Of a DNA stretch of 33,373 bases, positions 15,996 through 22,474 are shown piece by piece (the first letter of the stretch is position 1; each line of letters begins with the position of its first letter). The notes below the pieces were generated by a model. That model was not told the origin of the DNA and searched no databases. It saw only the letters and a program-made list of their open reading frames with translations. The stretch lies in the NCBI GenBank assembly GCA_002786495.1, contig PCSZ01000067.1, forward strand, positions 1 to 33,373, in the 5' to 3' direction. The translations under genes were made by a program, and so were the position numbers. Origin of the DNA: Candidatus Uhrbacteria bacterium CG22_combo_CG10-13_8_21_14_all_47_17. GTDB taxonomy: Bacteria > Patescibacteriota > Patescibacteriia > 2-12-FULL-60-25.

Positions 15996-16064
15996 TGTCA
16001 TTCCCGCGAAGGCGGGAATCCAGTGCCAGTTTAAGTCTGGATCCCCGCCTTCGCGGGGATGACA
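15996..16064 (+). repeat. REP/MITE-like double palindrome between DUF3467 and dnaJ
   Basis: Two 28-base arms, TGTCATTCCCGCGAAGGC... and ...GCCTTCGCGGGGATGACA, form an inverted repeat with two mismatches around a 13-base centre. Each arm also folds on itself (CCCGC-GAAG-GCGGG). The sequence type (GTCATTCCCGCGAAGGCGGGAATCC) is a widespread bacterial intergenic repeat, recalled and not searched here. The unit ends nine bases before the dnaJ start and would form a strong hairpin in the message. Confidence 0.9.
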
Positions 16065-16073
16065 AGCCCCATC

Positions 16074-17165
16074 ATGCCTAAAGACTACTACGCCACATTA
16101 GGCGTCTCAAAAGAAGCAAGTGAGGATGAGATTAAAAAGGCGTATCGACGTCTTGCTCATAAACATCATCCGGACAAAGGCGGCGATGCCGCTAAGTTTA
16201 AAGATGCCAGCGAGGCATATGAAGTTTTGTCCGATAAGCAGAAGCGTGAGACATATGATCGTTTCGGTTCCGCTGCTTTCGAACAGGGCGCTCCCGGTGC
16301 GGGCGGCCCAGGCTTTGGGGGTTTTGGCGGTTTCCCGGGCGGAGGCTTTGGAAATGTAAACGTAGAAGACTTTGGTGATCTTGGAGATGTGCTCGGTGAG
16401 ATGTTTGGTTTTGGCGGAACGCGTTCTCGCCGTGAACGCCGCGGCCGCGATCTTGAAGTGGCGGTTGAACTTTCATTTAAGGACGCAGCCTTCGGCACGA
16501 AACAGGAAATCCGTCTCTACAAGCAAGATGTCTGTTCGCACTGTAAAGGAACGGGCGGAGAGCCGGATGCAAAAATGAACACCTGTTCAGAATGTCAGGG
16601 ACGCGGTCAGGTCACACAGGCGCAGCGCACGATGTTTGGAACATTCCAAAGCGCCGTTACATGCCCATCCTGTCACGGCCGTGGGAAAAAACCGGATAAA
16701 GTCTGCACAAGATGTCAGGGGAATGCGGTTGAACGCAAAGAAGAAACCTTGGCGGTTGAAATTCCTCCGGGAATGGAGACGGGCTCCGTTTTAAAAGTCC
16801 CGGGCAAAGGTGAAGCGCCGGCCGGAGGTGGTGTACAGGGCGACCTGTACGTGAAGGTACGTGTGAAGCCGGACTCATTCTTCAATCGAGAAGGTCACAA
16901 CGTGCATTCGCAAGTAACGATTCCCTTTTCCATTCTGGCGCTGGGTGGTGATATCAAAGTACCAACGCTCGACGGAGATGAAACGCTGAAAGTCGCTTCA
17001 GGAACACCGGCGGGAACGCATATTACGATCAAAGGAAAAGGAATCCCATATCTTCGCTCAAAAGGAAGAGGGGATCACGTGGTGCAAGTAGACGCGGACG
17101 TGCCGAAAAAACTTTCAAAGGAACAAAAAACATTATTAGAAAAATTACACGACACGGGCATCTAG
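16074..17165 (+). CDS. dnaJ: Chaperone protein DnaJ (Hsp40)
   Basis: The J-protein that loads clients onto DnaK and triggers its ATPase. It has 363 residues. The J domain (1-~65) carries the catalytic HPD in [11 protein letters not shown] Gly/Phe-rich stretch follows (~75-115). The zinc domain has four CxxC units: [24 protein letters not shown] and CTRCQGNA; the last lacks the second Gly of the usual CxxCxGxG. C-terminal client-binding domains include [11 protein letters not shown] and [20 protein letters not shown] 16074 is used; the ORF-track start at 16059 lies in the repeat. Type I DnaJ identity is certain. Confidence 0.97.
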   Translation: MPKDYYATLGVSKEASEDEIKKAYRRLAHKHHPDKGGDAAKFKDASEAYEVLSDKQKRETYDRFGSAAFEQGAPGAGGPGFGGFGGFPGGGFGNVNVEDFGDLGDVLGEMFGFGGTRSRRERRGRDLEVAVELSFKDAAFGTKQEIRLYKQDVCSHCKGTGGEPDAKMNTCSECQGRGQVTQAQRTMFGTFQSAVTCPSCHGRGKKPDKVCTRCQGNAVERKEETLAVEIPPGMETGSVLKVPGKGEAPAGGGVQGDLYVKVRVKPDSFFNREGHNVHSQVTIPFSILALGGDIKVPTLDGDETLKVASGTPAGTHITIKGKGIPYLRSKGRGDHVVQVDADVPKKLSKEQKTLLEKLHDTGI

Positions 17166-17172
17166 CCCGTGT
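17152..17172 (+). terminator. Hairpin over the dnaJ stop codon (weak terminator)
   Basis: ACACGGGC - five-base loop - GCCCGTGT, a perfect 8-bp stem whose loop holds the TAG stop of dnaJ. The sequence after it (TCGTTG) has no real T tract, so it may be a 3'-end stabiliser rather than a full terminator. Confidence 0.45.
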
Positions 17173-17190
17173 TCGTTGTATGATGGAGGC

Positions 17191-17697
17191 ATGCACGGTT
17201 TCCTTGCTGTTTTTGACGCCTTCGGAATCCAACTAAGTTGGGATATTGGTATTGTTATTGGATTATTTCTTGCGAGCATTATTTATGGCATAACCGTTGG
17301 CCGTGATCGTGCGGTGCTTATTTTACTTTCAACCTATATTGCTCTCGCCGTCGTCACGAATGCGCCCATCGTTTCTTTTTTAAATCGATCATTAAATACG
17401 CAGGGCAATCCAACGATTCAGCTTGTCTGGTTTCTCGGCGTGTTTTTGCTGGTGTTTTTTCTTCTTTGGAAAAGTCATATGTTGAGAGGCATGGCGACGA
17501 ATGACGGAACCTGGTGGGAAGCGACCTTATTCAGCCTATTTCAAATCGGGCTCGCGACATCCATCGCGTTTTTCCTCTTACCGACAGAAATGACAGATCC
17601 GGTTCAAGGTATTTTGCGCCAACTCTTTTTGGATACAAATACGCGCTCTTTTTGGCTTATTACTCCGATTATTTTTCTTGCCTGGCTTGGGAGGTAG
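17191..17697 (+). CDS. Small multi-pass membrane protein of unknown family
   Basis: A 168-residue protein I do not recognise. About four hydrophobic helices are visible: IGIVIGLFLASIIYGITVG, AVLILLSTYIALAVVT, LVWFLGVFLLVFFLLW and LFSLFQIGLATSIAFFLL. A possible fifth lies at the C-terminus (FWLITPIIFLAWLG). The ORF track begins at a TTG (17176); the ATG at 17191 is more likely. A GGAGG lies only one base before it, which is too close to act as a normal ribosome site. It sits between dnaJ and the PAS-sigma gene. It could be a membrane partner of that sigma, but nothing in the sequence resembles a known anti-sigma factor. Confidence 0.6.
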   Translation: MHGFLAVFDAFGIQLSWDIGIVIGLFLASIIYGITVGRDRAVLILLSTYIALAVVTNAPIVSFLNRSLNTQGNPTIQLVWFLGVFLLVFFLLWKSHMLRGMATNDGTWWEATLFSLFQIGLATSIAFFLLPTEMTDPVQGILRQLFLDTNTRSFWLITPIIFLAWLGR

Positions 17698-17755
17698 CGG
17701 TCAGTGAATGACGGGCAATTGCTCACTTTTTGAGCGCGTGTTTTCATGATCTAAC

Positions 17756-18784
17756 ATGCGAGGTTCGCTCATCCTAACAGACGCAAAATCTGTTATTCTT
17801 TACTCAAGTAGTGATACGACTCTGAGGACAGGTTTTGATATACCGGAGATTATCGGGAAGCGTCCGGGGGATTTATGGGGCGGCCTCATGCCAGCAACCT
17901 TTTATCAAAAAATGTGGCGCAAAATACGATCGGGAGAAGGTTATGTCAGTCGCGTACTCAATAAGCACAAGGGTGGGGAGCAGGTGAAAGATACATTGAA
18001 TATTGTTCCGGTATTAGATGAGCATGGAGAAGCTCGCTATTTTCTTGAATTACATCCGGAACTAAATTCCATGATGCATAGGCGGCGTTTTCAGAAAGAT
18101 TTTCATGCTGTTGTAAAACCCGACGCGGACCCGGACGAGCTCGCGGAATTTCTCACAAGATGGTTTGCCTTTGACCAGCCCTTTCAGGCTGATTCGCGTG
18201 AACACTTTCTTGAAGATCTTCACGCGCAATTAGTGAAACCGAGTCAGGAACTTTTTCTTCACAGAGACGAAGATCGAGAATTGGTGATAGCGGCAAAAGC
18301 GCGTCCGGAAACATTCAAACAACTGTATATCAAATATCTTCCAAATATTCGTCGATTTTTTCACTTCCGTCTTGCGGATGCTGAACTTGCGGAGGATATG
18401 GCCCAGGATGTATTCCTACGCGCCTTTCGCGCGCTTGATTCCTATACGCCTTCCAATGCGTCCTATCTCACGTATTTATTGAGAATCGCCCACAATCAGC
18501 TTGTAAGCCATTACAGGGGCGCGCAAAACCAGCAGCTACTCACAGACCAAGAATCGTCCGATGGCTGGTTAGAGAGCTTCCTGCGCCGCGACGCGATTGA
18601 ACGCGCGCTCGTACATGTAACGGATATCGAACGTTCCATCGTTCTTAAGAAATATCGAGAAGGTCTGAGCGTTCGTGATATCGCCACAGAACTGAGCCGC
18701 TCTGAAAATGCCGTAAAACTCCATTTATCCCGGGCGCGAAAAAAGCTGAAGGACGTTATAACAAACAAGACGGAACTCCTTTGA
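17756..18784 (+). CDS. PAS domain fused to ECF-type RNA polymerase sigma factor
   Basis: A 342-residue fusion. Residues ~1-103 read as a PAS sensor: a SLILTDAKSVILYSS strand, IIGKRPGDLWGGL, a helix with MWRKIRSGEGY, and LNIVPVLDEHGEARYFLEL. Residues ~110-175 are an unassigned, mainly helical linker. Residues ~183-255 form sigma-70 region 2 (FKQLYIKYLPNIRRFF, ELAEDMAQDVFLRAFRALDSY). Residues ~280-335 form region 4 with a helix-turn-helix (LSVRDIATELSRSENAVKLHLSRARKKL). There is no region 3, as expected for ECF sigmas. The whole protein has no cysteine, so sensing by thiols is excluded. It ends 44 bases before the anaerobic reductase gene and no anti-sigma gene is visible. The PAS ligand is unknown. 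Confidence 0.88.
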   Translation: MRGSLILTDAKSVILYSSSDTTLRTGFDIPEIIGKRPGDLWGGLMPATFYQKMWRKIRSGEGYVSRVLNKHKGGEQVKDTLNIVPVLDEHGEARYFLELHPELNSMMHRRRFQKDFHAVVKPDADPDELAEFLTRWFAFDQPFQADSREHFLEDLHAQLVKPSQELFLHRDEDRELVIAAKARPETFKQLYIKYLPNIRRFFHFRLADAELAEDMAQDVFLRAFRALDSYTPSNASYLTYLLRIAHNQLVSHYRGAQNQQLLTDQESSDGWLESFLRRDAIERALVHVTDIERSIVLKKYREGLSVRDIATELSRSENAVKLHLSRARKKLKDVITNKTELL

Positions 18785-18790
18785 CACCTT

Positions 18791-18828
18791 TTGATCATTC
18801 CTGCGTTTAAGAGAGTACATTCTCTCTT
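18791..18828 (+). promoter_or_regulatory. Possible nrdD promoter with a perfect inverted repeat abutting the start codon
   Basis: AAGAGAG (18809-18815) - TACATT - CTCTCTT (18822-18828), directly followed by ATG 18829. The six-base centre TACATT could serve as a -10 with TTGATC (18791-18796) 19 bases upstream. Transcription would then start at or next to the ATG. The repeat could be an operator or a hairpin that hides the start codon. Confidence 0.5.
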
Positions 18829-20946
18829 ATGCCCATTTGCAAAATCCAAAAACGCAGCGGAGCCATCGTGGACTTCGACCTGCAAAAAATCCAAAAAGCG
18901 ATCGAAAATGCCGCGCAAGCGGTTGAGCAACGCGACGAAGCCGTTCCATTCGCCGTTGCAAAAGAAGTGTTTATTCGGCTGGAAGAGCTCTTTGACGGAG
19001 CCGTTCCTTCCGTGGAACAAATTCAAGACATTGTTGAGGAAGAGCTGATTCGTTTTGAATACGTTGATATTGCAAAGGCTTATATTCTCTATCGAGAAAA
19101 AAGGCGCGAAGCACGCGCGCGTCGAGATGTCGTCGTGGAAGTTGAAAAAACCATCCAGGAATATTTGAAAAAAGCGGACTGGCGCGTACAGGCCAACTCA
19201 AACCAAGGATATTCATTGGGCGGAATGATTTTAAACACAGCGGGAAAAGTGACGGCGAATTACTGGCTTTCCCATATTTATCCTTCAGCCATTGGTGATG
19301 CGCATCGAAACGCGGATATTCATATTCACGATCTCGATATGTTCTCCGGATACTGCGCCGGTTGGAGTTTGCGTGCTTTGCTTGAAGAAGGTTTTAACGG
19401 CGTGCCCGGAAAAATCGAATCCGGTCCTCCGAAACATTTGTCTTCCGCCGTGGCGCAAATGGTGAACTTCCTCGGTACATTGCAAAACGAATGGGCGGGT
19501 GCACAAGCTTTTTCGAGCTTTGATACCTACATGGCGCCCTTCGTGAGAAAGTATGAGATGGAAGTTCGTAAAAGAATTACAGACTCTCAAGCCAGTTTTC
19601 CGAATGAAAATTTATTGGAAGAAGCGGTTGAAGCGGAGGTGTATGACTATGTAAAACAAAACATGCAGTCATTCGTTTTCAACTTGAACATTCCATCGCG
19701 ATGGGGAACACAGACGCCGTTTACAAATATTACGCTTGATTGGACCTGTCCGGTTGACTTGCAGGACAAACGGCTGATTCTCGGAGGAAAGGATTTTGCC
19801 TATACATTTGGAGAGCTGGGAAAAGAAATGCAAATGGTGAATCGAGCCTTCATAGAAGTTATGACAGAAGGCGATCGCAACGGCCGAGCCTTCACCTTTC
19901 CGATTCCAACCTACAACATTACGAAAGATTTCAATTGGGAAGATCCGAACGCCAAACCTCTTTTCGAAATGACGGCAAAGTATGGAACGCCGTATTTTCA
20001 GAACTTCATAAACTCAGACATGGAACCGGGCGATGTACGATCCATGTGCTGCCGTCTTCAACTTGATTTGAAGGAATTGCGTAAGCGCGGCGGTGGATTA
20101 TTCGGTTCGGCGGAAATGACGGGATCCATTGGCGTTGTGACCATTAATGCGGCGCGCATTGGGTATCAATCTCGCGATACAAAAGAACGATTCTTCGAAC
20201 GGCTGGAGCATCTCATGGATCTTGGACAGACTTCTTTGGAAATTAAACGAAAAGAAATTCAAACGTGGATTGATCGTGGACTTTTTCCATACACGAAGCG
20301 GTATCTTGGAAGTCTGCGTAATCACTTCTCCACGATTGGCGTAAATGGATTGAATGAAGCGATTCGTAATTTCACGAATGACGCGGAAACAATCACGACG
20401 CCTTGGGGGCAGGAGTTTGCGAAAGAAGTGCTCGACTTCATGCGAGACAAATTAAAAGCGTATCAGGAAGAAACGGGAAATCTCTATAACTTAGAGGCGA
20501 CGCCTGCGGAAGGAACGACCTATCGTTTTGCGAAGGAAGACAAAAAACGCTTCCCGGACATCATTCAAGCGGGAACCGCAGAAGCGCCGTATTACACGAA
20601 CTCTTCTCAATTGCCGGTCGGCTATTCGGATGATGTCTTCGAGGCACTCGAGCTTCAAGACGAACTCCAAACCCGTTACACGGGCGGAACTGTTCTCCAT
20701 TGTTATATGGGAGAACGCATCAGCTCATCGGAAGCTTGTGCCAAACTCGTTCGCACCATCTTCTCAAATTTCCGTTTGCCTTACATTACGATTACGCCGA
20801 CGTTTAGCATTTGTCCTAAACACGGGTATCTAAAAGGCGAGTGGGATTTTTGCCCGACGTGCGACGAGGAGCTTGGTCTAAAGACAGATTCTCATTTCGA
20901 TGAGGACTATCGAAAGACCTATGTGAGCGCTTCGCCGGAGCGCTAA
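18829..20946 (+). CDS. nrdD: Anaerobic (class III) ribonucleoside-triphosphate reductase, catalytic part without glycyl-radical tail
   Basis: Reduces ribonucleoside triphosphates to deoxy forms without oxygen. It has 705 residues. An N-terminal ATP-cone (~1-95) with IQKRSGAIVDFDLQKI allows allosteric control. The barrel shows HIHDLDMFSGYCAGWSL, FNLNIPSRWGTQTPFTN and RSMCCRLQLD, with candidate active-site cysteines C407/C408, followed by TGSIGVVTINAARIGY. The C-terminal zinc site is C662, H665, C675, C678 (ICPKHGYLKGEWDFCPTC). Normal NrdD continues from here into the glycyl-radical loop. In this gene a TAA ends the frame 27 residues after the last zinc cysteine and the loop is encoded by the next small gene, in a different frame. 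Stop and next ATG are 29 bases apart. Confidence 0.95.
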   Translation: MPICKIQKRSGAIVDFDLQKIQKAIENAAQAVEQRDEAVPFAVAKEVFIRLEELFDGAVPSVEQIQDIVEEELIRFEYVDIAKAYILYREKRREARARRDVVVEVEKTIQEYLKKADWRVQANSNQGYSLGGMILNTAGKVTANYWLSHIYPSAIGDAHRNADIHIHDLDMFSGYCAGWSLRALLEEGFNGVPGKIESGPPKHLSSAVAQMVNFLGTLQNEWAGAQAFSSFDTYMAPFVRKYEMEVRKRITDSQASFPNENLLEEAVEAEVYDYVKQNMQSFVFNLNIPSRWGTQTPFTNITLDWTCPVDLQDKRLILGGKDFAYTFGELGKEMQMVNRAFIEVMTEGDRNGRAFTFPIPTYNITKDFNWEDPNAKPLFEMTAKYGTPYFQNFINSDMEPGDVRSMCCRLQLDLKELRKRGGGLFGSAEMTGSIGVVTINAARIGYQSRDTKERFFERLEHLMDLGQTSLEIKRKEIQTWIDRGLFPYTKRYLGSLRNHFSTIGVNGLNEAIRNFTNDAETITTPWGQEFAKEVLDFMRDKLKAYQEETGNLYNLEATPAEGTTYRFAKEDKKRFPDIIQAGTAEAPYYTNSSQLPVGYSDDVFEALELQDELQTRYTGGTVLHCYMGERISSSEACAKLVRTIFSNFRLPYITITPTFSICPKHGYLKGEWDFCPTCDEELGLKTDSHFDEDYRKTYVSASPER

Positions 20947-20975
20947 ACGAACCTTTATTCTTTTCTCTCTATTCT

Positions 20976-21161
20976 ATGAATGCTGTAAATAACGAAAATC
21001 GTACACGCTGTGAAGTCTGGACCCGTGTCATGGGCTATCATCGCCCGGTTTCCAACTTCAACACAGGAAAAAAATCCGAACATTATTCACGGAAGCATTT
21101 TCAAGAGAGCGTCATGGCAAATGATGCTTTCATCAAGCGGTATAGCCGCGTATGCGGATAA
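20976..21161 (+). CDS. Stand-alone glycyl-radical domain of the class III ribonucleotide reductase
   Basis: A 61-residue protein matching the C-terminal tail of NrdD. CEVWTRVMGYHRPVSNFN contains the radical glycine (Gly20 in the RVMGY loop), followed by GKKSEHYSRKHF. It should dock into the barrel of the NrdD encoded just upstream and store the radical installed by NrdG, in the way GrcA/YfiD supplies a spare glycyl-radical domain to pyruvate formate-lyase. It has its own ATG preceded by CT, in another frame from nrdD. Its last ten bases overlap the nrdG start, so the two are translationally coupled. A single-base sequencing error is a possible alternative. Against it, the 29-base gap is pyrimidine rich and reads like a spacer. 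Confidence 0.85.
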   Translation: MNAVNNENRTRCEVWTRVMGYHRPVSNFNTGKKSEHYSRKHFQESVMANDAFIKRYSRVCG

Positions 21162-21856
21162 GCGCCGTTCAAAAATTTACAACCCTGGATTATCCCGGAA
21201 AAACAGCCTGCGTCGTTTTTACAGCAGGCTGTAATTTTCGGTGCGGCTATTGTCACAATCCGGAATTCGTTCTGCCGGAACAGCTAAAAGAGCTTGAAGA
21301 TCACTTTATCCCTGGCGAAGTCTTTTGGAGTTTTCTCGAAACGCGACGTGGTCTCTTGGACGGCGTTGCCGTTTCCGGCGGGGAGCCGACGCTTCAGCGA
21401 GATCTTCCGGATTTTCTTCGACGTATAAAACAAATGGGTTTTGCGGTAAAACTCGATACAAATGGCGGTTTGCCGGAAATTCTTCGACCTATTCTTGAGG
21501 AAAAATTAGCAGATTATGTAGCGATGGATGTAAAAACCTCGCTTCTTCGTTATACTGAGCTGGTCGGAGCCTGCGTCCGTCCCGAGGCGGTTCAAGAAAG
21601 TATTAAACTTATCCGTGAACTTGCCCCCAATTATGAATTCCGCACGACCATTGTGCGCGAGCATCATGACGCGGAAACGCTCGAGAATATGCGTGAACTC
21701 GTTCGTGGCGCTCGACGCTATGCGCTTCAAGGCTTTCGTTCCGGTAAAACATTAGATCCTGCTTTTTCCGCATATGCAGACATAAGGGAAAAAGAACTTG
21801 AAACAATCGGGGCCTTGTTTGCCACGGAAGTCGACGAATTAATCTTCCGCCATTAA
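21152..21856 (+). CDS. nrdG: Anaerobic ribonucleoside-triphosphate reductase activating protein (radical SAM)
   Basis: The activase uses SAM and a 4Fe-4S cluster to abstract hydrogen from the reductase glycine. It has 234 residues. The cluster motif CNFRCGYC (C27, C31, C34) sits after LDYPGKTACVVFTAG, the usual NrdG N-terminus, and GVAVSGGEPTLQ follows. KLDTNG and YVAMDVKTS are also typical. It is longer than E. coli NrdG (~154) and resembles the longer form found in many anaerobes. The ATG lies inside the glycyl-radical gene (10-base overlap). It would act on that small protein, making the pair a natural substrate-enzyme unit. Confidence 0.93.
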   Translation: MRISAVQKFTTLDYPGKTACVVFTAGCNFRCGYCHNPEFVLPEQLKELEDHFIPGEVFWSFLETRRGLLDGVAVSGGEPTLQRDLPDFLRRIKQMGFAVKLDTNGGLPEILRPILEEKLADYVAMDVKTSLLRYTELVGACVRPEAVQESIKLIRELAPNYEFRTTIVREHHDAETLENMRELVRGARRYALQGFRSGKTLDPAFSAYADIREKELETIGALFATEVDELIFRH

Positions 21857-21865
21857 CCTCACTGT

Positions 21866-22435
21866 ATGAATACACAATCGCTGACAAATGTTCTCGCTTT
21901 TCTTACGCTTGCGGGTGATATCGGGCTTGTCGCTCTCGTGCTTGTTTGGCTTGCGTCTTATGTCGCATCGCCAGCGAAACGTCTTCTGAATTTCGTGATT
22001 GATTTCATGCATGGCAAAGACGGAGCCTTTGCGTTTCTTGTAGCCGTCCTCTCCATGAGTGGAAGTCTGTTCTATTCAGAAGTGGCAAAACTTACGCCTT
22101 GTCTCATGTGTTGGTATCAGCGCATTGTGATGTATCCTTTGGTTATTATTTTTGGCGTTGATTTTTTCAAAAAGAAACCGGCGATTCGCGACCATGCTCT
22201 CGTTCTGGCAAGTATAGGAATCTTGCTTTCAACCTATCAGTATCTTTTACAATTTGGCGTTATCAAGGCTTCGAGCTGTGAGGTGAACGGTGCCGGCGTT
22301 TCCTGCGCGCAAAAACTCACACTCAATTACGGCTATATCACCATTCCCATGATGACGCTTACGGCTTTTGCGCTCATCATCACAGCATTGCTGCTGGGAA
22401 AAGCCGCGGATCGACGCAAGGCGCAAAAAGTCTAA
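21866..22435 (+). CDS. DsbB/BdbC-like disulfide bond formation membrane protein
   Basis: A quinone-linked thiol oxidase that would re-oxidise a DsbA-like partner outside the membrane. It has 189 residues. The CxxC is C79-L-M-C82 in TPCLMCWYQRIVMYPL, a strong family signature. The second cysteine pair is C138 and C147 in CEVNGAGVSC. About five membrane helices are visible, one more (residues ~10-33) than the four of E. coli DsbB. It starts nine bases after nrdG and so probably shares its transcript. No DsbA or VKOR gene is in the window. Confidence 0.88.
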   Translation: MNTQSLTNVLAFLTLAGDIGLVALVLVWLASYVASPAKRLLNFVIDFMHGKDGAFAFLVAVLSMSGSLFYSEVAKLTPCLMCWYQRIVMYPLVIIFGVDFFKKKPAIRDHALVLASIGILLSTYQYLLQFGVIKASSCEVNGAGVSCAQKLTLNYGYITIPMMTLTAFALIITALLLGKAADRRKAQKV

Positions 22436-22440
22436 GAGCT

Positions 22441-22468
22441 TTGATTTCTTTTTCAAATCGGTTACTCT
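22441..22468 (+). promoter_or_regulatory. Possible cysS promoter giving a leaderless message
   Basis: TTGATT (22441-22446), a 16-base spacer and TACTCT (22463-22468). The ATG begins at 22475, which is where transcription would be expected to start. Both boxes are moderate matches. Confidence 0.4.
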
Positions 22469-22474
22469 GAGCGC

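Noticed and set aside
17721-17735. GCTCA-CTTTT-TGAGC hairpin as terminator before the sigma gene
   Set aside because: Stem of only five pairs and no T run directly after it.
18785-18828. NrdR box before nrdD
   Set aside because: The AAGAGAG repeat does not resemble the known NrdR box (acaCwAtATaTwGtgt).
20904-20976. Programmed or accidental -1 frameshift joining nrdD to the glycyl-radical ORF
   Set aside because: The radical frame is open upstream only to 20904, there is no slippery heptamer, and the joined linker would read LNEPLFFSLYS from a pyrimidine-rich spacer. Kept as an alternative in the finding, not as the main call.
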